Shown here: piece by piece, positions 42,053 to 52,493 of the stretch | Layout: the number at the start of each line of letters is the position of its first letter | Numbering within the stretch: the stretch's first letter is position 1 | Assembly (NCBI RefSeq): GCF_021730615.1 | Contig: NZ_JAJLMN010000001.1 | Location: 5,547,501 to 5,611,500 of the forward strand | Direction of reading: 5' to 3' | Origin: Lichenibacterium dinghuense | Lineage (GTDB): Bacteria; Pseudomonadota; Alphaproteobacteria; Rhizobiales; Beijerinckiaceae | DNA length: 64,000 bases | Translations under genes and position numbers: made by a program | Notes under the pieces: generated by a model | The model's database searches: none | Told to the model about the DNA's origin: nothing | What the model saw: only the letters and a program-made list of their open reading frames with translations

Positions 42053-43381
42053 ATGACCGCCCTCACCTCTTCGCTGCCGAATGCCTCCTCCGCCGCCCTG
42101 AGCGCCGCCGTCACCGGCGCGGTGAGGACGGACCTCACGAAAGCTCTGACCTCTGCCGGCCTCGGCGCCTTCGCGTCCTCGCAGGGCGGGAGCGACATGG
42201 TGGCCAAGTTCAGCGCCGACGCCGTGAGCGCGCTGCAGTCGTCGGGCAGCCAGAGCGCCCTCGCCAGCGTGTCGAAGGCGCTCACCTCCGACGTCGGGAG
42301 CGCGCTGACCCAGTTCGGCATGGGCGCCGCCGCCGGTTCGAGCCAGGTCGCAGACTTCGTCAAGACCCTGTCGTCGGACGTCCTGTCCGCCGCCCAGTCG
42401 GCCGGTTACGGCCAGGCCGCGGCGCCCACCACCACCGCTCCGAGCGCCGCCACCCTGTCGGCGGTGTCCACGTCGCTGACGGGCAGCGTCGCGGCGGCGC
42501 TGAAGGGCGCGGGCGCCGGCGGCCTCGCCTCGTCCTCCGCGATGACCGGCCTCGTCGCCCAGATGACGAAGGACGTCGGTGCGGCCCTGACCGCGGGCGG
42601 CGACGTCGCCACGGCGATCAACACAGCCCTCACGGGCGACGTCGGCAACACGCTGAAGGCCATGGGCTACGGCGCCTACGCCTCGTCCTCGGCCGTGACG
42701 TCCTTCGTGGCGCAGATGGGCAAGGACGCGCTGGGTGCCGCCCAGGCCTCGATGGCGAGCGAGGCGGCCGCGGCGAAGGCTCCGCCCGCTCCGACGCCTA
42801 CGGCGGCTCCTGCGGCTCCGGCCGCCCCGGTCGCTCCGGCCACGCCCTCCGCCAATGCCGGAGCATCGGCGAGCGCGCCCGCCTCGGCACCCCCGGCCGC
42901 CGCGACGGCGGCGAGCGCCGCACAGCCCAACACCGCCGCGGCGGCATCGCCGTCGAGCACCGACGCCACGGTCGCCTCCATCCTGAAGGCGCTGTCGCCC
43001 CTGACGGGCAACAACTCCCAGTTTTCGGCGATGATCGACAAGATCGCTGACGCGCTCGGCCAGCCGCGCGGCAACGGGAACACCGGCTTGATCCTGTCCT
43101 CCGTCGCCGATCAGCTGCGCGCGGCGAACCCCGCCCCGGCAGCCCCCACGAGCGTCTCTCCGACGGCGCAGGCCGGCTCCAACGGGTCTGCCGCTCCGTC
43201 GAAGGGCCCGGCTTCGGTCGCGGGACGGGGGACGGGCCCCGCATCGACCCTGCCGGCCGCGTCGAGCGCTCAGGCGGCGATCGCCCTCATCGCGAACGTC
43301 GTCTCGGCCGGCCTGCCGTCCGGCCCGAACGGCCCGAAGGGCGTGACCAAGAACCCGCTGGCGCTCCTTTACGCGGCGTGA
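42053..43381 (+). CDS. Ala/Ser-rich protein with four degenerate ~49-residue repeats
   Basis: 442 residues, no recognised family. Residues ~16-64, 70-118, 135-183 and ~187-232 are degenerate copies of one helical unit. The shared pattern is L-S-A-V, then LTxDVxxAL, GxGAxASSS, and FVAQMxKDVxxA. An Ala/Pro-rich linker (~238-300) follows, then a region with LKALSPLTGNNSQFSAMIDK, and a hydrophobic C-terminus ending ALLYAA. No signal peptide, lipobox or RTX motif is seen. A strong terminator follows at 43452-43480 and an AT-rich leader precedes it, so it is a single-gene unit. Function unknown; a structural or surface role is only a guess. Confidence 0.75.
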   Translation: MTALTSSLPNASSAALSAAVTGAVRTDLTKALTSAGLGAFASSQGGSDMVAKFSADAVSALQSSGSQSALASVSKALTSDVGSALTQFGMGAAAGSSQVADFVKTLSSDVLSAAQSAGYGQAAAPTTTAPSAATLSAVSTSLTGSVAAALKGAGAGGLASSSAMTGLVAQMTKDVGAALTAGGDVATAINTALTGDVGNTLKAMGYGAYASSSAVTSFVAQMGKDALGAAQASMASEAAAAKAPPAPTPTAAPAAPAAPVAPATPSANAGASASAPASAPPAAATAASAAQPNTAAAASPSSTDATVASILKALSPLTGNNSQFSAMIDKIADALGQPRGNGNTGLILSSVADQLRAANPAPAAPTSVSPTAQAGSNGSAAPSKGPASVAGRGTGPASTLPAASSAQAAIALIANVVSAGLPSGPNGPKGVTKNPLALLYAA

Positions 43382-43435
43382 GCGGCCCGGGACGGCGCGT
43401 CCTCCCGTCTTCCCCCCGTCGCATCGGCGTGCTAG

Positions 43436-45016
<1,581 letters not shown>

Positions 45017-45027
45017 CCCACGCGAAA

Positions 45028-45049
45028 AAGGGCGGCCGGGGCCGCCCTT
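45028..45049. terminator. Terminator hairpin after guaB
   Basis: AAGGGCGGCC (45028-45037) and GGCCGCCCTT (45040-45049) are perfectly complementary. A preceding A-run (45025-45029) gives a U-tract on the minus strand, so it could also stop transcription of the convergent lipoprotein gene. Confidence 0.65.
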
Positions 45050-45092
45050 CGAGACCTCCGATGGCGCCCGGTCCGCCGGGCGCCGCCTCGAA

Positions 45093-45242
45093 TCACATGT
45101 GGTTTTCGAGGGTGGTCTTGGCGTCGGGGCGCATCTTCGGGGGCGCGGGCAGCACCGGGGGCGGCGGCGGCGGGGTGGTGGCGCAGGCCGCCAGCGACAG
45201 GGCCAGGGCGGCGAGGGCCGCCTGGCGGACGATACGGGTCAT
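45093..45242 (-). CDS. Very small Pro-rich lipoprotein
   Basis: 49 residues. A lipoprotein signal peptide (MTRIVRQAALAALALSLAAC) ends in the lipobox LAAC with the lipidated Cys at position 20. The mature 30 residues begin ATTPPPPPPVLPAPP and end TTLENHM. AAGGA lies nine bases before the ATG. It is convergent with guaB and divergent from the methyltransferase gene at 45338. The family of short alphaproteobacterial Pro-rich lipoproteins has no assigned role. Confidence 0.7.
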   Translation of the reverse strand: MTRIVRQAALAALALSLAACATTPPPPPPVLPAPPKMRPDAKTTLENHM

Positions 45243-45337
45243 TCCGGTGATCCTTGTTACGCAATTCATGGGCGCGTTCGCTGAACGGCGCTGCCCGGTT
45301 TTGTTCCCATTCCCGGCTCAATTGTGGCAGAATCTGT

Positions 45338-46630
45338 ATGAACCCCGGTGCCCGCCTTTCCGCCGCCATTGAGATCCTCGATGTGATCGAAATGCAACGG
45401 CGCCCCGCCGCAGACGCTCTGAAGGACTGGGGGACCGCGCACCGCTACGCCGGCTCGAAGGACCGCGCCGCCATCGGCAGCCTCGTCTATGATTCGCTGC
45501 GGGTCCGGAACTCGGCGGCGCATGTCATGGGCGCCGCCTCGGCCCGCGGCATCCTGCTCGGCGCGCTGCGCGAGCTGCGGGCGATGCCGCTCGACGCGGT
45601 CGCGGCGTTGTGCACGGGCGAGGGCTACGCGCCCGCGCCGCTCACCGACGAGGAGCGCGGTCGCTACGCCGACGGCACGCTGGAGGGCGCGCCCGACCAC
45701 GTGCGCGGAGACTATCCGGAATGGCTGGCGCCGAGCTTCGCGGCGGCCTTCGGCGCCGACGTCGTCGCAGAGGGGCGCGCTCTGGCGCGGCGCGCGCCGG
45801 TCGACCTCCGGGTCAACCGCCTCAAGGTCGATCGCGACAAGGCGATGCGCTCGCTCGCCCACCTCCGCCCGGAGCCGACCGTCCACGCGCGCGACGGCCT
45901 GCGCATCGCGGTGGGCGAGGACGGCCGCGCGCCGGCGCTCGCCGCCGAACCCGCCTACGTGAAGGGCTTCGTCGAGGTGCAAGACGAGGGCAGCCAGGTC
46001 GCGGCGCTGCTCAGCGGCGCCAAGCCGGGCATGCAGGTGCTCGACCTCTGCGCGGGCAGCGGCGGCAAGACGCTCGCGCTCGCCTCCATGATGGAGAACA
46101 AGGGCCAGGTCTTCGCGACCGACCTCGACGGGCGGCGGCTGATGCCGATCTACGACCGGCTGGCCCGCGCCGGGGTGCGCAACGTCCAGGTGCGGGCGCC
46201 GAAGGGCCGTCAGACGGCGCTCGACGACCTCCAGGGCCGCTTCGACGTCGTCTTCGTCGACGCGCCCTGCACCGGCACGGGCACGTGGCGCCGCAATCCG
46301 GATGCCAAGTGGCGGCTTCGCCCCGGCGCGCTGGAGGAGCGGATCAAGGCGCAGGACGAGATCCTCGCCACGGCCGTGTCCTGCGTGAAGCCGGGCGGGC
46401 GCCTCGTCTACGCGACCTGCTCGGTGCTGCGCGAGGAGAATGAGGACCGGCTGGCGAAGCTGCTCGCCGCGCACCCGAACCTGCTGCCGCTCGACGCCGC
46501 CCACGTGGCGCGCGAGGCCGGCCTGCCCGACCTCGCCGCCTTCGCGTCGCCGCACGGGCCGGGCCTGCGCCTGTCGCCGCTCCGATGCGGGACGGACGGG
46601 TTCGGGATCGCGACGCTGATGGTGGGGTGA
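45338..46630 (+). CDS. RsmB/NOP2-family RNA (cytosine-5) methyltransferase
   Basis: 430 residues. SAM-binding LDLCAGSGGKTLAL (~234-247), motif IV DAPCTGTGTWRRNPD with one catalytic Cys (~308), and motif VI YATCSVLREENE with the second Cys identify RsmB-type rRNA m5C methyltransferases. An N-terminal helical NusB-like region is partly visible (residues 1-90). It probably methylates 16S rRNA; the exact base is not assignable. The start at 45338 gives a clean N-terminus. Confidence 0.88.
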   Translation: MNPGARLSAAIEILDVIEMQRRPAADALKDWGTAHRYAGSKDRAAIGSLVYDSLRVRNSAAHVMGAASARGILLGALRELRAMPLDAVAALCTGEGYAPAPLTDEERGRYADGTLEGAPDHVRGDYPEWLAPSFAAAFGADVVAEGRALARRAPVDLRVNRLKVDRDKAMRSLAHLRPEPTVHARDGLRIAVGEDGRAPALAAEPAYVKGFVEVQDEGSQVAALLSGAKPGMQVLDLCAGSGGKTLALASMMENKGQVFATDLDGRRLMPIYDRLARAGVRNVQVRAPKGRQTALDDLQGRFDVVFVDAPCTGTGTWRRNPDAKWRLRPGALEERIKAQDEILATAVSCVKPGGRLVYATCSVLREENEDRLAKLLAAHPNLLPLDAAHVAREAGLPDLAAFASPHGPGLRLSPLRCGTDGFGIATLMVG

Positions 46631-46651
46631 CCGCGGTATGAGGAACCGTCG

Positions 46652-46686
46652 CCCTTCAGCTCAGTCCGGGCCAGTGACCTGAAGGG
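46652..46686. terminator. Inverted repeat between convergent genes
   Basis: CCCTTCAG (46652-46659) and CTGAAGGG (46679-46686) are complementary with a 19-base loop, between the RsmB-like gene and mtnA. A weak bidirectional terminator or protein site is possible. Confidence 0.35.
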
Positions 46687-46745
46687 AGCCGCGGGACCGC
46701 GCCGCAAACCCTCACAGAGCAGGGGCGGGCCGCTCGGAACCCGGA

Positions 46746-47855
46746 TCAGGCCGCCTTGCCGCTCTCCTCGCCCGGGAACAGCGACAGCAGCCCGGCCTCC
46801 GATGCCGCGCAGACGCCACGCTCGGTGATGAGCCCGGTGACGAGCCGCGCGGGCGTCACGTCGAAGGCGTAGTTGCTGACCGCGCTGCCCTTCGGCACGA
46901 CCCGCACGGTCTCGATCGCGCCCGCCGCCGTCTCGCCCGACATGAAGGCCACCTCGTCGCCCGACCGCTCCTCGATCGGGATCTCGCGAACCCCGTCGCT
47001 GACGCGCCAGTCCACCGTCGAGGAGGGCAGGGCGACGTAGAACGGCACGGCATTGTCGTGCGCCGCCAGCGCTTTCAGGTAGGTGCCGACCTTGTTGCAC
47101 ACGTCGCCCGTGCGCGTCGTCCGGTCGGTCCCGACGATGCACAGGTCCACGCGGCCGTGCTGCATCAGATGGCCGCCGGCGTTGTCGACCACCACGGTGT
47201 GGGGCACGCCCTCGCCGAGCAGCTCAAAGGCCGTGAGGCTGGCGCCCTGATTGCGCGGCCGCGTCTCGTCGACCCAGACGTGGACCGGCACGCCCGCGCG
47301 GTGCGCCTTGTAGATCGGCGCCAGTGCGGTGCCCCAGTCGACGGTGGCGAGCCAGCCGGCGTTGCAATGCGTGAGCACGTTCACGGGGCGCGACCGCCCC
47401 GTCCGCTCCCACGCGTCGGCGATCAGGGCTGCGCCGTGCTCCCCCAGCCGCGCGCAGGTGTCGGCGTCCTCGTCGGCGACGCGGGCCGCCTCGGCGTAGG
47501 CAGCGGCCCGGCGCTCGCCGGGCTTCAACGGCGTCAGCCGCTCCCGCATCCGGTCGAGCCCCCAGCGCAGGTTCACCGCTGTCGGCCGCGCCACGAGCAG
47601 CCGGTCGTAGGCGGCCGACAGCGCCGCGTCGGACGGGTCGGCACCCATGGCCAGCGCCAAGCCGTAGGCCCCGGCGGCACCGATCAGCGGAGCGCCGCGC
47701 ACCGTCATGTCCGAGATGGCCTCGGCGGCCTCGCCGCTCGTGCGCAGCGTCCGGACCGCGAAGCGATGGGGCAGGGCGCGCTGGTCGATGACCTCGACCG
47801 ATGCGCCGTCGGCGGCGAGCCAGATGGTGCGGAACGCGCGGCCGTCGATGCGCAT
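46746..47855 (-). CDS. mtnA: S-methyl-5-thioribose-1-phosphate isomerase
   Basis: 369 residues. It converts MTR-1-P to the ribulose form in methionine salvage. Diagnostic segments are [18 protein letters not shown] (~51-68), [17 protein letters not shown] with the catalytic Cys (~163), VDNAGGHLM with the catalytic Asp (~240), [18 protein letters not shown] and AFMSGE. GAGGAG precedes the ATG at complement 47853-47855. Other mtn genes are not in the window. Confidence 0.92.
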   Translation of the reverse strand: MRIDGRAFRTIWLAADGASVEVIDQRALPHRFAVRTLRTSGEAAEAISDMTVRGAPLIGAAGAYGLALAMGADPSDAALSAAYDRLLVARPTAVNLRWGLDRMRERLTPLKPGERRAAAYAEAARVADEDADTCARLGEHGAALIADAWERTGRSRPVNVLTHCNAGWLATVDWGTALAPIYKAHRAGVPVHVWVDETRPRNQGASLTAFELLGEGVPHTVVVDNAGGHLMQHGRVDLCIVGTDRTTRTGDVCNKVGTYLKALAAHDNAVPFYVALPSSTVDWRVSDGVREIPIEERSGDEVAFMSGETAAGAIETVRVVPKGSAVSNYAFDVTPARLVTGLITERGVCAASEAGLLSLFPGEESGKAA

Positions 47856-47969
47856 GCGGTGGCTCCTCGCCTGAAACGATCCCGCGCCCTGCATAGCGGG
47901 GCGGGGAGCGCTCGGGAACCGCCCCGGCGGGTGCGGAAGCGTCGGCCCGCTTCCGTCGCGCGCGCGGTC

Positions 47970-48671
47970 CTACTCGGCCGCGATCCTGACGGGCTGGTCG
48001 CGGTACAGCTCCGGATAGACGCGGTGCAGCGCCCGGATCTTCGGGGCGTCGTTCACCACGATGTACAGGCTGTCCGGGTGATGGATCAGGTAATCCTGGT
48101 GGTAGTCCTCGGCGGGGTAGAATCCGTGCAGCGGCTCCAGCGTCGTGGTGATGGCGCCGTGCAGCAGCCCGCTCGCGCCGAGCTGGGCGATGTAGTCCGC
48201 GGCGACGCGGCGCTCGGCGTCGTTCGCGACGAAGATCGTCGACCGGTACTGCGCCCCCGAGTCCGGCCCCTGGCCGCCCACCTGCGTGGGATCGTGGGCG
48301 GTCGAGAAGAAGACCTGCAGGAGCTGCCCGTAGGACACGACCGCGGGATCGTAGTCGATCTTCACGGATTCGGCGTGGCCGGTCGAGCCGGTGCCAACCA
48401 TGCGATAGTGCGCCGTCGCGGCGTCCCCGCCCGCGTAGCCCGACACAACGCGGGTCACGCCCTTGACGTGCTCGAACATGCCCTGGAGACCCCAGAAGCA
48501 GCCGCCGGCCAGCACCACGCTGCGGGGCCCGGACGCGGCGGGGAGGTCGACCTTCGCCGCGGGCAGGCGCACGTCGGGCTCGGCGGCGCGCGCCATCAGG
48601 GCGGCGCCGCCGCAGAGCAGGGCGGCCAGGGCCGCGGCAGCGACGGGCGGCTTGAGGTTCGGACGGCGCAT
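47970..48671 (-). CDS. msrA: Exported peptide-methionine (S)-S-oxide reductase MsrA
   Basis: 233 residues. An N-terminal signal or anchor segment (VAAAALAALLCGGAALMARA) places the enzyme outside the cytoplasm, unlike most MsrA. The catalytic GGCFWGLQ (~73-80) holds the nucleophilic Cys; further segments are VSGYAGG, GHAESVKIDYDP, DPTQVGGQGPD, YRSTIF and AEDYHQDYL. No separate resolving Cys is obvious near the C-terminus. It would repair oxidised Met in envelope proteins. Confidence 0.9.
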   Translation of the reverse strand: MRRPNLKPPVAAAALAALLCGGAALMARAAEPDVRLPAAKVDLPAASGPRSVVLAGGCFWGLQGMFEHVKGVTRVVSGYAGGDAATAHYRMVGTGSTGHAESVKIDYDPAVVSYGQLLQVFFSTAHDPTQVGGQGPDSGAQYRSTIFVANDAERRVAADYIAQLGASGLLHGAITTTLEPLHGFYPAEDYHQDYLIHHPDSLYIVVNDAPKIRALHRVYPELYRDQPVRIAAE

Positions 48672-48763
48672 GGGATCCCTCGTGGTATCGCACCGGAAAC
48701 TGGCGCCGGATCGCGGCGGCACGACGGCGCTCCGGGCCGGTTACGGCGCCACACCGCGGGCGG

Positions 48764-49678
48764 TTACGCCGCCGCCAGTGCCGCGACCACCGCGCCGCGG
48801 TGCGGCATGGGATCCACGGCGCCGTAGCCCAAGGTCGCCAGGGCCGCGGCCGCGTTGGCGTAGAGCCCCGCACGGAACGGGTCGCCCGTGAGGAGGTATT
48901 CGGCGAGGTAAGCCCCGTCGAACGTGTCGCCGGCGCCCGTCGCGTCGACCGCGTCGACGCGGTGCGGCGGAACGCGCAGGCGCTGCTCGGCCGTGGCGAT
49001 GAGGCAGCCGGCGCTTCCCAGCTTCAGCGCCACGATCCGCGCGCCGAAGGACAGATAGCGGTCCGCGATGGCGTCCGGATCGTCCACGCCGACGAGCAGG
49101 CGCGCGTCGTCGAGGCCGGGCAGGGCTATGTCGATGTTGGTCATCGCCTCGTGGATCACCGCGCGGGCGCGGGCCACCGGCCACAGCTTCACGCGGATGT
49201 TGGTGTCGTAGGACAGGAGCACGCCGGCCTCGCGCGCGACCGCCATGGCCTCGAACACCGCGTCGGCGGCGCGGGTCGAGATCGCCTGGCTGATGCCGGA
49301 CACGTGCAGCACCTTCGCCAAGCGGATCGCGTCGCGCGGCAGGTCGCCCGGCCCGTAGAGGCTCGCCGCCGATCCCGCACGCCGATACGAGAAGTCGTGC
49401 CCCGCATCGGTGTGGGTCACGAAGTAGATGCCGGTCGGCGCCTCGGGGTCGACGCGGACGGTCGAGGCGTCCACGCCCTCGCGCGCCCACATCTCCAATA
49501 GCGTGCGGCCGAAGGCGTCGTCGCCCACCGCCGTGGCGATGCCCGTCGAGGCGCCCGAGCGCGCGGCCGCCACGAGGGCGTTGGACACGTCGCCGCCGCA
49601 GCTCGCGACGTAGTGCTTCGAGCCCTTGTGCCGGTTCAGCTCCACCATGGGTTCGCCGAGCGCGATGATGTCGGGCAT
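48764..49678 (-). CDS. PfkB-family sugar kinase (KDG kinase-like)
   Basis: 304 residues. PfkB motifs: GGDVSNALVAAARSG near the N-terminus (~27-41), and the ATP/catalytic motif DAVDATGAGDTFDGAYLAE (~247-265) with the catalytic Asp. The start ALGEPMVELNR resembles 2-keto-3-deoxygluconate kinases, but ribokinase-type substrates are possible. It is divergent from preT, separated by ~120 bp that contain a TGACC-N4-GGTCA dyad. Confidence 0.8.
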   Translation of the reverse strand: MPDIIALGEPMVELNRHKGSKHYVASCGGDVSNALVAAARSGASTGIATAVGDDAFGRTLLEMWAREGVDASTVRVDPEAPTGIYFVTHTDAGHDFSYRRAGSAASLYGPGDLPRDAIRLAKVLHVSGISQAISTRAADAVFEAMAVAREAGVLLSYDTNIRVKLWPVARARAVIHEAMTNIDIALPGLDDARLLVGVDDPDAIADRYLSFGARIVALKLGSAGCLIATAEQRLRVPPHRVDAVDATGAGDTFDGAYLAEYLLTGDPFRAGLYANAAAALATLGYGAVDPMPHRGAVVAALAAA

Positions 49679-49763
49679 GCGTGGGGTCCTGGAGTCTGCC
49701 TGTTCCCGCGCCTTGTGCTGCCGATCTCTTCGCCTTGACAAGGCCTCCAGGCCGGATCGACAC

Positions 49764-49779
49764 TTGACCAAACGGTCAG
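49764..49779. promoter_or_regulatory. RutR-type operator upstream of preT
   Basis: TTGACCAAACGGTCAG contains TGACC (49765-49769) and GGTCA (49774-49778) with a 4-base centre. This is the geometry of the RutR site TTGACCANNTGGTCAA, known from E. coli pyrimidine-utilisation control. A RutR-like TetR gene lies at 54413-55069 in the same locus. It sits 22 bp before the preT ATG, so it could repress preTA. Confidence 0.65.
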
Positions 49780-49800
49780 ATCGTACCGCGAGGGGGCAGG

Positions 49801-51168
49801 ATGGCGTCGATCACCACCGACGGCGTGACGGGCGGGCGGCTCACGGCCGAGGACTACGCCCGCAACTTCGGCGACCTGTCGCCGCCGCTGACGCGGCACG
49901 AGGCCCTGGTCGAGGCCGAGCGCTGCTACTTCTGCTACGACGCGCCCTGCGTGCAGAGCTGCCCCACCGGCATCGACGTGCCGCTGTTCATCCGGCAGAT
50001 CGCCAAGGGCAACCCGCTCGGCGCCGCCGAGACGATCCTGTCGGCCAACATCATGGGCGGCATGTGCGCCCGCGTCTGCCCAACCGAGCAGCTCTGCGAG
50101 GAGGCTTGCGTGCGCGAGCACGCCGAGGGCAAGCCTGTCCGCATCGGCCTGCTGCAGCGCCACGCCACCGACGCCATGATGGCGGCCTCGGCCGCTTCCG
50201 GCACGCATCCCTTCGGGCGCGCCCCGGCCTCGGGGCGCAGCGTCGCGGTGGTCGGCGCCGGTCCGGCGGGGCTCGCGGCCGCGCACCGCTTGGCGACCCT
50301 CGGCCACGCGGTCACGGTCTACGACGCTCGGCCCAAGGGGGGCGGCCTCAACGAATACGGCATCGCCGCCTACAAGGCGGCCGGCGGCTTCGCGCAGGCG
50401 GAGCTCGACTTCATCCTCGGGGTCGGCGGCATCCGGCTCGAGCCCGGCGTGCGGCTCGGCGCCGACGTCACGCTCGACGGGCTGCGGGCGGAACACGACG
50501 CCGTGTTCCTCGGCCTCGGGCTCGGCGGCGCCAACGCCCTGGCGGGCGCGGACGCGCAGAGCAACGTCGTGGACGCGCTCGGCTTCATCGAGGGGCTGCG
50601 CCAGGCGGCCGACAAGGCGGCGGTGCCCGTCGGCCGCCGCGTCGTGGTGATCGGCGGCGGCATGACGGCGGTCGACGCGGCCGTGCAGTCGCGCCGGCTG
50701 GGCGCCGAGGAAGTGACGATCGCGTACCGGCGCGGCGTCGCGGACATGAAAGCCTCAGGCTGGGAGCGCGACCTCGCCAAGACCGAGGGCGTGGTGATCC
50801 GGCCCTGGATGAACCCGGCCGGCTTCGAGGCCCGCGACGGCCGCGTGTCGGCCGCGCTGTTCGACCACCGCGGCCCCGACGGGCTCGGCGAGCCCGAGCG
50901 GGTGGCGCTGCCGGCCGACCTCGTGCTGCTCGCCATCGGCCAGACCTACGCGGGCGCGCCGGGGCCGGAGGTCCTCGCCTTCGACGGCGGCCGCATCCGG
51001 GTCGACGCCGAGCGCCGCACGACGCTGCCGGGCGTGTGGGCCGGCGGCGACTGCGTGGCGGGCGGCTCGGACCTCACGGTCAGCGCCGTCGAGGACGGCA
51101 AGCGCGCCGCCCTGGCGATCGACGCCCACCTCCGGCACGTGACGCCGGGCCTGAAGGGAGCAGCCTGA
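49801..51168 (+). CDS. preT: NAD-dependent dihydropyrimidine dehydrogenase subunit PreT
   Basis: 455 residues. It passes electrons from NADH through FAD and Fe-S clusters to PreA for uracil/thymine reduction. An N-terminal Cys-rich domain (CYFCYDAPC, CPTGIDVP, CARVCPTEQLCEEAC; ~41-104) binds Fe-S clusters. The FAD motif VVGAGPAGLAAAHRL (~149-163) and the NADH motif VVVIGGGMTAVDAAVQ (~281-296) follow, then a C-terminal GDCVAGGSDLTVSAVEDGK. preA starts one base after its stop. Confidence 0.93.
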   Translation: MASITTDGVTGGRLTAEDYARNFGDLSPPLTRHEALVEAERCYFCYDAPCVQSCPTGIDVPLFIRQIAKGNPLGAAETILSANIMGGMCARVCPTEQLCEEACVREHAEGKPVRIGLLQRHATDAMMAASAASGTHPFGRAPASGRSVAVVGAGPAGLAAAHRLATLGHAVTVYDARPKGGGLNEYGIAAYKAAGGFAQAELDFILGVGGIRLEPGVRLGADVTLDGLRAEHDAVFLGLGLGGANALAGADAQSNVVDALGFIEGLRQAADKAAVPVGRRVVVIGGGMTAVDAAVQSRRLGAEEVTIAYRRGVADMKASGWERDLAKTEGVVIRPWMNPAGFEARDGRVSAALFDHRGPDGLGEPERVALPADLVLLAIGQTYAGAPGPEVLAFDGGRIRVDAERRTTLPGVWAGGDCVAGGSDLTVSAVEDGKRAALAIDAHLRHVTPGLKGAA

Positions 51169-51169
51169 C

Positions 51170-52483
51170 GTGGCCGACCTCAGCACCATCTTCCTCGGTA
51201 TCCGCTCGCCGAACCCGTTCTGGCTCGCCTCGGCGCCCCCGACCGACCGCAAGACCAACGTGCTGCGCGCCTTCCGGGCGGGCTGGGGCGGCGTCGTGTG
51301 GAAGACGCTCGGCGAGGAGGGGCCGCCCGTCGTCAACGTGTCGGGCCCGCGCTACGGCGCCATCCACGGGCCGGACCGCCGGCTGATGGGCTTCAACAAC
51401 ATCGAGCTGATCACCGACCGGCCGCTGGAGGTGAACCTCCGCGAGATCGCCGAGGTGAAGAAGCTCTACCCCGACCGGGCGCTGGTCGCCTCGGTCATGG
51501 TGCCCTGCGACGAGGACAGTTGGCGCGCGATCCTGCCGCGCGTCGAGGCCACGGGCTGCGACGGGGTCGAGCTCAACTTCGGCTGCCCGCACGGCATGAG
51601 CGAGCGCGGCATGGGCTCGGCGGTCGGCCAAGTGCCGGACTACATCGAGATGGTGGCACGCTGGTGCAAGGCCTTCACGCGCCTGCCCGTGATCGTGAAG
51701 CTCACCCCCAACATCACCGACATCCGCCACCCCGCGCGGGCGGCCAAGCGCGGCGGCGCCGATGCGGTGTCGCTGATCAACACGATCAACTCGATCGTCT
51801 CGGTCGACCTCGACCGCATGGCGCCGGCGCCCCACGTCGGCGGCCGCGGCACCCACGGCGGCTATTGCGGGCCGGCCGTGAAGCCGATCGCCCTGTCGAT
51901 GACGAGCGAGATCGCGCGCGACCCCGCGACGCGCGGCCTGCCGATCTCGGCCATCGGCGGCATCACCACGTGGCGCGACGCCGCGGAGTTCATCGCCCTC
52001 GGCGCCGGCACCGTCCAGGTCTGCACCGCCGCCATGACCTACGGCTTCAAGGTCGTCGAGGAGATGGTCTCCGGCCTGTCGACCTGGATGGACGCCAAGG
52101 GCTACCGGAGCATCGAGGACTTCCGGGGCATGGCGGTGCCCAACGTCACCGACTGGCAGTATCTCGACCTCAACTACGTCGCCAAGGCCCACATCGACCA
52201 GGACCTGTGCATCTCCTGCGGGCGCTGCCACATCGCCTGCGAGGACACATCCCACCAGGCCATCACGGCGACGGTCGACGGGCGGCGCAAGTTCGTCGTC
52301 AAGGACGAGGACTGCGTGGGCTGCAACCTGTGCGTCGAGATCTGCCCGGTCGAGAACTGCATCACGCTGGAGCACCGGACGGTCGGCGACGACCCGCGCA
52401 CGGGCCGGCCCTACGCGCAGCCCTACGCCAACTGGACGACGCATCCGAACAACCCGGGGGCGGTGCGGGAGGCGGCGGAGTAG
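51170..52483 (+). CDS. preA: NAD-dependent dihydropyrimidine dehydrogenase subunit PreA
   Basis: 437 residues. The FMN TIM barrel reduces uracil or thymine. Segments are NPFWLASAPPT (~15-25), NFGCPHGM (~141-148), KLTPNITDI (~176-184) and AIGGI. The C-terminal ferredoxin region has two [4Fe-4S] motifs, CISCGRCHIAC (~346-356) and CVGCNLCVEICP (~382-393). The GTG start is coupled to preT. A palindromic repeat pair follows at 52494-52653. Confidence 0.94.
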   Translation: MADLSTIFLGIRSPNPFWLASAPPTDRKTNVLRAFRAGWGGVVWKTLGEEGPPVVNVSGPRYGAIHGPDRRLMGFNNIELITDRPLEVNLREIAEVKKLYPDRALVASVMVPCDEDSWRAILPRVEATGCDGVELNFGCPHGMSERGMGSAVGQVPDYIEMVARWCKAFTRLPVIVKLTPNITDIRHPARAAKRGGADAVSLINTINSIVSVDLDRMAPAPHVGGRGTHGGYCGPAVKPIALSMTSEIARDPATRGLPISAIGGITTWRDAAEFIALGAGTVQVCTAAMTYGFKVVEEMVSGLSTWMDAKGYRSIEDFRGMAVPNVTDWQYLDLNYVAKAHIDQDLCISCGRCHIACEDTSHQAITATVDGRRKFVVKDEDCVGCNLCVEICPVENCITLEHRTVGDDPRTGRPYAQPYANWTTHPNNPGAVREAAE

Positions 52484-52493
52484 GACGTGATCT

